Origin: Pasteurellaceae bacterium RH1A
GTDB lineage: Bacteria > Pseudomonadota > Gammaproteobacteria > Enterobacterales > Pasteurellaceae
Direction: 5' to 3'
Length of the DNA: 64,000 nt
Assembly: GCA_012221805.1 (NCBI GenBank)
Contig: CP015195.1
Location: 1,907,771 to 1,971,770 of the forward strand
A program made the translations under genes and the position numbers. Each line of letters opens with the position of its first letter. Position 1 is the first letter of the stretch. The notes beneath the pieces were generated by a model that worked only from the letters and a program-made list of their open reading frames with translations, was not told where the DNA came from and ran no database searches. Below, in pieces: positions 59,853 to 64,000 of this stretch.

Positions 59853-60746
59853 TTAGCGGTAGTCCGCAAACAGCCCCAACACCCACTCAATAAAGACTTC
59901 CAACCGCTTAGGGATAAACTCCCGTTGGGGATAGACCAGCCACAGGGGGCGTTTGGGGCTGTCGATGTGGGGCAGGATTCTCACCAGCTTGCCTTCATCT
60001 AGCTCTTTCTGCACCAAAATGGCAGGCAAATGGCCAATGCCGAAACCCGCTAAAAGGGCCTGCAAAAGGGCGGTGGAATCATTGACCAAAATTCGGCTGG
60101 GCAGTTTGACGGTCTGCACCTGTTTTTTGACCACAAAAGACCAGGGCAAGACCTTGCGGTGCTGGCCGAAAAAGTAGTTGATGACCCGATGATCTTCTAG
60201 CTCCGCCAGGGTTTGGGGTTCGCTGAACTTTTCCAAATAAGCAGGAGCAGCACAGGTCACCATATCAATCTCCCCCAAACGGCGGGCGATGTCGGACGAA
60301 TCCGCCAAATTCCCCAGCCGCAGGGTGCAATCCAAGCCCTGATCGATAAGGTTATGGGTGTCGTCTGATGATGTAATCACCAAATCAATCTCAGGATAGG
60401 CCGCCTGAAATTCAGGCAAACGAGCCATCACAAAGGGCATTACCGCAGGTGGCATATCCAGTCGCAACTTGCCCTGGGGCAGCTGGGCCGAGCCCGACAG
60501 ATCGTTAAAGGTCTGCTCCAGCTCCGCCAGCAGGTTCTGGCATTTCTCATAAAACACTTCGCCTTCAGCCGTGAGTGCAATCTTGCGGGTGGTACGGTTG
60601 AGTAGGCGTGAACCCAGCTGGGTTTCCAGATATTTCACCGCCTTAGACACGGCGGAAACGTGCAGATTAAGCTGGTCGGCAGACTGGGTAAAACTGCCTG
60701 TTTCCACCACACGGGCATAGATTTGTAGGGCTTGGATTCTGTCCAT
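59853..60746 (-). CDS. LysR-family transcriptional regulator
   Basis: The 297-residue product has an N-terminal LysR HTH (MDRIQALQIYARVVETGSFT, SAVSKAVKYLETQLGSRLLN) and a periplasmic-binding-like effector domain. It is of the DsdC/CrgA-like subgroup that starts MDRIQALQ. No divergent gene is adjacent within 100 bp that would suggest a target. Effector unknown. Confidence 0.9.
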   Translation of the reverse strand: MDRIQALQIYARVVETGSFTQSADQLNLHVSAVSKAVKYLETQLGSRLLNRTTRKIALTAEGEVFYEKCQNLLAELEQTFNDLSGSAQLPQGKLRLDMPPAVMPFVMARLPEFQAAYPEIDLVITSSDDTHNLIDQGLDCTLRLGNLADSSDIARRLGEIDMVTCAAPAYLEKFSEPQTLAELEDHRVINYFFGQHRKVLPWSFVVKKQVQTVKLPSRILVNDSTALLQALLAGFGIGHLPAILVQKELDEGKLVRILPHIDSPKRPLWLVYPQREFIPKRLEVFIEWVLGLFADYR

Positions 60747-60898
60747 ATTTTTGCTGGTTTTGAAAAAGAAAAGCGGGGTATTTTAGCAGATTGGGGAAGA
60801 AATAGGAAAATGATGATACAAGATCTTTTGCTATCTCTTACTTAAATCAAGTTTAATCCCACACGCCATATGGAATTAAACTTAATTTTGCATTTTTT

Positions 60899-61098
60899 TT
60901 ACCGCTTGATTAACCCAAATAATACACAAAATCCCAAACCAAAGGCATATTGCACTTCTATCAGCGAAACAAGCGGGTGTTTTGTAAGAAAAACTTGCAA
61001 ATTTTCGACCGCACTTTGGGGCGGTTTGGGTTGGATATTGCTGTCTGAACATTCATCAATCTTCAGACAGTATTTTGCTAGATGTAAGTCAATTAAGA
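60899..61098 (-). pseudogene. Truncated copy of the 3' part of the DsbA-family gene at 63416
   Basis: The minus-strand frame reads IDECSDSNIQPKPPQSAVEN then LQVFLTKHPLVSLIEVQYAF, closely matching ISDSKIQAKPPQSAVENLHV-type sequence in the gene at 63416-64000. At DNA level ~115 bp (60933-61047) is ~85 percent or more identical to 63523-63640 in the same orientation. The fragment has no start and loses similarity at both ends. It lies on the other side of the restriction-modification genes. The remaining gap 60747-60898 contains only A/T-rich DNA. Confidence 0.82.
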
Positions 61099-61100
61099 TA

Positions 61101-61874
61101 TTACCTAAGGCTTTCGATTTCTCTTGTAGAATTTTTTTGAATGTAATCTAAATATTTTTCTTCTGTTAGTTGAGCAACTAACTCAGCATTAGCACTAATT
61201 AGAACGTGTAACTCCTGCCAATTAGATTCTGGCTTGAAACTTCCTGCCTTCGGTCTTTTTAGACGATTCCATTTTTTTATTTCAGTTCCCGCACGAATAG
61301 CCGAGCTAGAGCTGTTTTCTGTATTATATTTATTTTTGACTTGTAAAAGAATAATGCTATTTTCATTAAAGTAGCAGAAATCGACAGCTCGAAACACAGA
61401 TCCTGCACACCAATACCAACCGTGAGATTCAAGAACTTGAGCTAAATATTCTTCTAAAATAGCCCCATTCATATTTTCTGCACTCATATATAGATAATGA
61501 CCAGTTAAGTAGTATTGTAATATCTCATCACTTTGATCAGTTGATGCAGAAACCCTTTGCAATAGTGCGGCATCTTGTTCACCATAATTTTTTAGTGGTC
61601 GTTGTAGAGCTGAACTATCTCTGCTTAAAGTGTATTTTTTGCACCAACGCTGAAGATATTCAGTGCATAGTTGTTTAATATCATCGCTATCTTCTATTTT
61701 TATCTTAGGAAATAGAGATATTTCATTGTGTAAGGCAAAATCAAAAAGAGCTTTTAGTCTATTTTGATGTTGAGTGTTAGTCACCTGAGATACTACTGTT
61801 TGGTGGAATAGATTTGATATAGTGTCTAAACCAAGCACAACCAGCTCATCTAGACTTTTATTAATTTTAGCCAT
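61101..61874 (-). CDS. Type II restriction endonuclease, SinI-like
   Basis: The 257-residue product has a PD-(D/E)xK-like site with Asp165 (AVDFCYF) and Gln178-Val-Lys180 (LLQVKNKYN), followed by ENSSSSAIRAGTEIKKW, which resembles the SinI endonuclease family as I recall it. Such enzymes cut GGWCC; that specificity is inferred. The divergent partner is a C5 methylase, which fits. Coding sequence is markedly A/T-rich compared with the window, a sign of transfer. Confidence 0.75.
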   Translation of the reverse strand: MAKINKSLDELVVLGLDTISNLFHQTVVSQVTNTQHQNRLKALFDFALHNEISLFPKIKIEDSDDIKQLCTEYLQRWCKKYTLSRDSSALQRPLKNYGEQDAALLQRVSASTDQSDEILQYYLTGHYLYMSAENMNGAILEEYLAQVLESHGWYWCAGSVFRAVDFCYFNENSIILLQVKNKYNTENSSSSAIRAGTEIKKWNRLKRPKAGSFKPESNWQELHVLISANAELVAQLTEEKYLDYIQKNSTREIESLR

Positions 61875-61907
61875 TTTGGATATTCTCTCCTGTAAAAATT
61901 GATCATT

Positions 61908-61921
61908 CTACTATAAAGTAG
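61908..61921. promoter_or_regulatory. Palindrome in the R-M divergent promoter region
   Basis: CTACT-ATAA-AGTAG lies between the divergent endonuclease and methylase genes, 34 bp from the endonuclease start. It could be an operator for the methylase HTH domain. Only the symmetry supports this. Confidence 0.45.
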
Positions 61922-61985
61922 TCTTGTGATTCGAGAGGGGAAGTGTTAAAATTGGGGTCTAAAAAAAGTTTCGATAGGGATTGTT

Positions 61986-63383
61986 ATGTTGAAGGTCGAA
62001 GAAATTGCTCAAAAATTAGAAGTTTCTGAGCAGTATGTGCGTAAATTGATACGAGATGGAAAAATTCAAGCGATAAGTAAAGGAAAAGTGTGGTATGTAA
62101 CAACAGAATCCTTAGATGAGTTTTTAGAACAATATCATTATGTTATCAATCCACAAGATAGGAAACGTAAGGAAGATGACATACCTGATATTGTTGCTCT
62201 TTCTTTTTTTAGTGGTGGTATGGGGCTAGATATTGGTATTCAGCAAGCAGGAATTCATCCGTTGTTAGTGTGTGAAGTTAATAAGGAGGCTCGTGCAACG
62301 ATTGTAGCTAATGACAATAAAGTCGGTCTTATTGGCGATATTTGGAAATATGATGCTAAAACGATCAGGGATTTTGCTAATTTACCCTTGGATCAAGAGA
62401 TTGATCTTATTTATGGTGGCCCTCCTTGCCAAGCTTTTTCTACCGCAGGTAAACGTAAAGGATTTGAGGATGCTAGAGGAGATGTCTTTATACGCTATCT
62501 CGATTTGATTGAAGAACTCAAGCCTCGCTATGTGGTAATAGAGAATGTTCGGGGCTTACAGTCTACAGAGGCTGTGCTAGAGAATACACAAGGGCAAGGA
62601 GTTAAGGGTGGAGTATTATATTATGCTATGACTAGGTTAGAAAATTTAGGCTATGCAGTTTCCTTTGAGCTTTATAATGCCGCCAATTTTGGAGCTGCTC
62701 AAAAACGTGAGCGGTTTGTTATTATTGCTAAAAAAGGCAAACAGAAGGTTCCTTATTTGACTCCCACCCATTCAGAAACAGGCGATTTTGGATTACCACA
62801 ATGGAAAACATTAGGCGATGCTATTTCTGATATTCAACATAAGCCAATGAATTATATAGAAATTCCAAAATCTAGAATTGAATGGTTTAAAAAAATTCCA
62901 GAAGGTGGAAACTGGCGTTCTTTACCTAAAGAAGAACAAAGAGAGGCAATGGGAAAAAAATATGATATGGGTGGAGGTAAGACAGGTTTTTATAGAAGGC
63001 TTTCGTTTTCTCAACCAAGCCCAACACTTGTTACCGTTCCTACTATGCCTGCAACAGATCTTATTCATCCTACAGAGTTGCGCCCCTTATCTGTAGAAGA
63101 ATATGCCAGAATCCAAGGCTTTCCTGATGATTGGGTTTTCAAAGGAAATATTATGGAAAGATACAAGCAAATTGGAAATGCAGTTCCTATCAAACTTGGC
63201 GAGGCTATAGGACGGACAATCTATAATGATATCCATCAGATTCACAATCCAGCTTATGACGGATTCAAGTATTCACGCTATTGTAATACATCAGACATAA
63301 GTTTTCCCCGGCAGTACTTAAAAAATTTAGAAAGTGCATTAAAAGTAAATATAGAGCAATCACAATTAGCTCTTGAACTTTGA
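61986..63383 (+). CDS. DNA cytosine-5 methyltransferase with N-terminal HTH
   Basis: The 465-residue product has an excisionase/MerR-like HTH at residues ~1-50 (LKVEEIAQKLEVSEQYVRKL, GKVWYVTTESLDEFLEQY). The methylase follows: motif I LSFFSGGMGLDIG (~72), motif IV GGPPCQAF with catalytic Cys148, motif VI ENV (186-188), motif VIII QKRERF, a target domain (~265-355) and motif X QIGNAVP. Size is close to M.SinI-type enzymes. It protects the host from the divergent endonuclease, and the HTH may regulate the pair. TAGGGATTG precedes the ATG. A/T-rich. Confidence 0.92.
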   Translation: MLKVEEIAQKLEVSEQYVRKLIRDGKIQAISKGKVWYVTTESLDEFLEQYHYVINPQDRKRKEDDIPDIVALSFFSGGMGLDIGIQQAGIHPLLVCEVNKEARATIVANDNKVGLIGDIWKYDAKTIRDFANLPLDQEIDLIYGGPPCQAFSTAGKRKGFEDARGDVFIRYLDLIEELKPRYVVIENVRGLQSTEAVLENTQGQGVKGGVLYYAMTRLENLGYAVSFELYNAANFGAAQKRERFVIIAKKGKQKVPYLTPTHSETGDFGLPQWKTLGDAISDIQHKPMNYIEIPKSRIEWFKKIPEGGNWRSLPKEEQREAMGKKYDMGGGKTGFYRRLSFSQPSPTLVTVPTMPATDLIHPTELRPLSVEEYARIQGFPDDWVFKGNIMERYKQIGNAVPIKLGEAIGRTIYNDIHQIHNPAYDGFKYSRYCNTSDISFPRQYLKNLESALKVNIEQSQLALEL

Positions 63384-63406
63384 AACATATAAAAGGCTTG
63401 GTTAAG

Positions 63407-63430
63407 AGGCGGATTTTAGTCCGCCTTTTT
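63407..63430 (+). terminator. Rho-independent terminator after the methylase gene
   Basis: AGGCGGA-TTTTAG-TCCGCCT is followed by TTTTAGTTTT. The stem overlaps the stop codon of the convergent DsbA-family gene. Confidence 0.85.
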
Positions 63431-64000
63431 AGTTTTGCTCGCAAACGCCCCACCACCGACCAGCTCAATTTCGCCCCTTTCCAACCAAGGCTCAAGCCAC
63501 TTTCTCACATCATCTTGGCTTTCCAAACCAAAGGCATATTGCAGTTCAATCAGCGAAACAAGCGGGTGTTTTTGCAGAAAAACGTGCAGATTTTCGACCG
63601 CACTTTGGGGCGGTTTGGCTTGGATTTTGCTGTCTGAAATCTGCTCAATCGCTGCCATTAAATCCTTGTCCGTCGCCACGCCTTCAAGCAAGAGCGATTT
63701 ACCTTGATATTCCAACAAGTAAGCAGGCAGGGAGCGGATTTGCAGTCTCGATCGCAAGACCCTGTCTTTTTCTAATTCGGCTTGTGCCGAGCCGTCTTGA
63801 AAATGGCGGATAAAGCGGTTTTTATCCACACCGACCAAGTCCGCCACACGCAGGATTTCTTCAAAATGCGTAATGGGGCGGGTTTCTACAATGAGAGCAT
63901 AAGCCAGTCGGTATAGAAAAGCGTCCGCCCTTGCCTTATCCGCCAGTTCCACCGCTTTCACCGCCAGATTTAAGGGCGTGGATGAGCGGTGATTTTGGTC
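63416..64000 (-). CDS. DsbA-family thioredoxin-fold protein, 5' end outside window
   Basis: The minus-strand frame is open to the window edge (HRSSTPLNLAVKAVELADKA onward), so the N-terminal CxxC region is not visible; a GTG at 63961 is internal. The cis-proline loop is seen as RSLPAYLLEY, and the helical insertion before it fits DsbA-type proteins. A C-terminal extension (~65 residues, VENLHVFLQKHPLVSLIELQ) is the part duplicated at 60899-61098. Redox partner and location cannot be told from this part. Confidence 0.78.
   Translation of the reverse strand, partial: DQNHRSSTPLNLAVKAVELADKARADAFLYRLAYALIVETRPITHFEEILRVADLVGVDKNRFIRHFQDGSAQAELEKDRVLRSRLQIRSLPAYLLEYQGKSLLLEGVATDKDLMAAIEQISDSKIQAKPPQSAVENLHVFLQKHPLVSLIELQYAFGLESQDDVRKWLEPWLERGEIELVGGGAFASKTKKAD

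Noticed and set aside
63435-63707. Plus-strand frame resembling one at 60870-61151
   Set aside because: Their likeness comes from the duplicated DNA; the minus strand carries the real DsbA-family coding sequence.

Overview
The window is a contiguous piece of a Pasteurellaceae chromosome. The evidence is the dense ACAAGCGGT uptake signal sequence (the Actinobacillus pleuropneumoniae-type USS, often followed by A/T-rich sequence with TTTGCAAA), the pilABCD competence pilus operon, the comNOPQ-recC cluster, NadR, the aroK-aroB-dam order and the narP orphan regulator. A genus cannot be assigned from the sequence alone. Most of the window is compact housekeeping DNA; four regions look accessory.

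Layout. 1-2428: a translationally coupled Fic / nadR / metallophosphoesterase operon. 2437-4318: a REP-type system, a RAYT (REP-associated tyrosine transposase) gene between two tandem arrays of ~98-101 bp units, each unit carrying two hairpins; related hairpins occur singly or in pairs near 15.7, 17.8 and 52.5 kb. 4368-7279: acs (with a CRP site), yacG, coaE. 7291-12387: an XRE regulator divergent from a DUF805 / vWA / PP2C / kinase-WG-repeat cassette, a signalling module like E. coli yegL-yegK-yegI or the TerY-P triad. 12481-16228: pilDCBA with a frameshift in pilB. 16416-21401: radA (candidate LexA box), a small protein, MarC, a solute-binding protein, apbC. 21457-30292: htpG (sigma-32-type promoter), coaD, waaA, an O-antigen ligase-like gene, an NSS transporter, dam, aroB, aroK. 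30541-30693: a cluster of strong palindromes of unknown origin. 30789-33379: djlA, a DUF2238 membrane protein, dusC. 33496-42049: a galactosaminide/galactoside PTS operon (agaR, agaS, EIIB, EIIC, EIID, a broken HAD phosphatase, a GH35 beta-galactosidase, EIIA, tagatose-bisphosphate aldolase) interrupted by three MITE-like inverted-repeat elements. 42069-47508: recC and the comNOPQ pseudopilin operon with a candidate CRP-S site. 47708-60746: corA, yidC, purH, lolC, gdhA, rluE, narP, two BOF-family secreted proteins, purN, purM, a LysR regulator. 60899-63383: a type II restriction-modification pair (SinI-like endonuclease, C5 methylase with an N-terminal HTH) inserted beside a DsbA-family gene whose 3' part is present on both sides.

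How the parts work together. Competence is well represented (pilABCD, comNOPQ, USS, radA, recC), and both pilus and pseudopilin promoters carry near-identical CGATC-N2-GATCG motifs. The sugar operon would import a galactose-containing amino-disaccharide by the mannose-family PTS, hydrolyse it in the cytoplasm, and feed the products through AgaS and tagatose bisphosphate aldolase to glycolysis. PurR-type boxes link purH and purM. The two most unusual systems are the expanded REP/RAYT array and the vWA-PP2C-kinase-WG cassette. Two genes (pilB and the HAD phosphatase) carry apparent one-base frameshifts at short C/G runs, which could be real lesions or base-calling errors.
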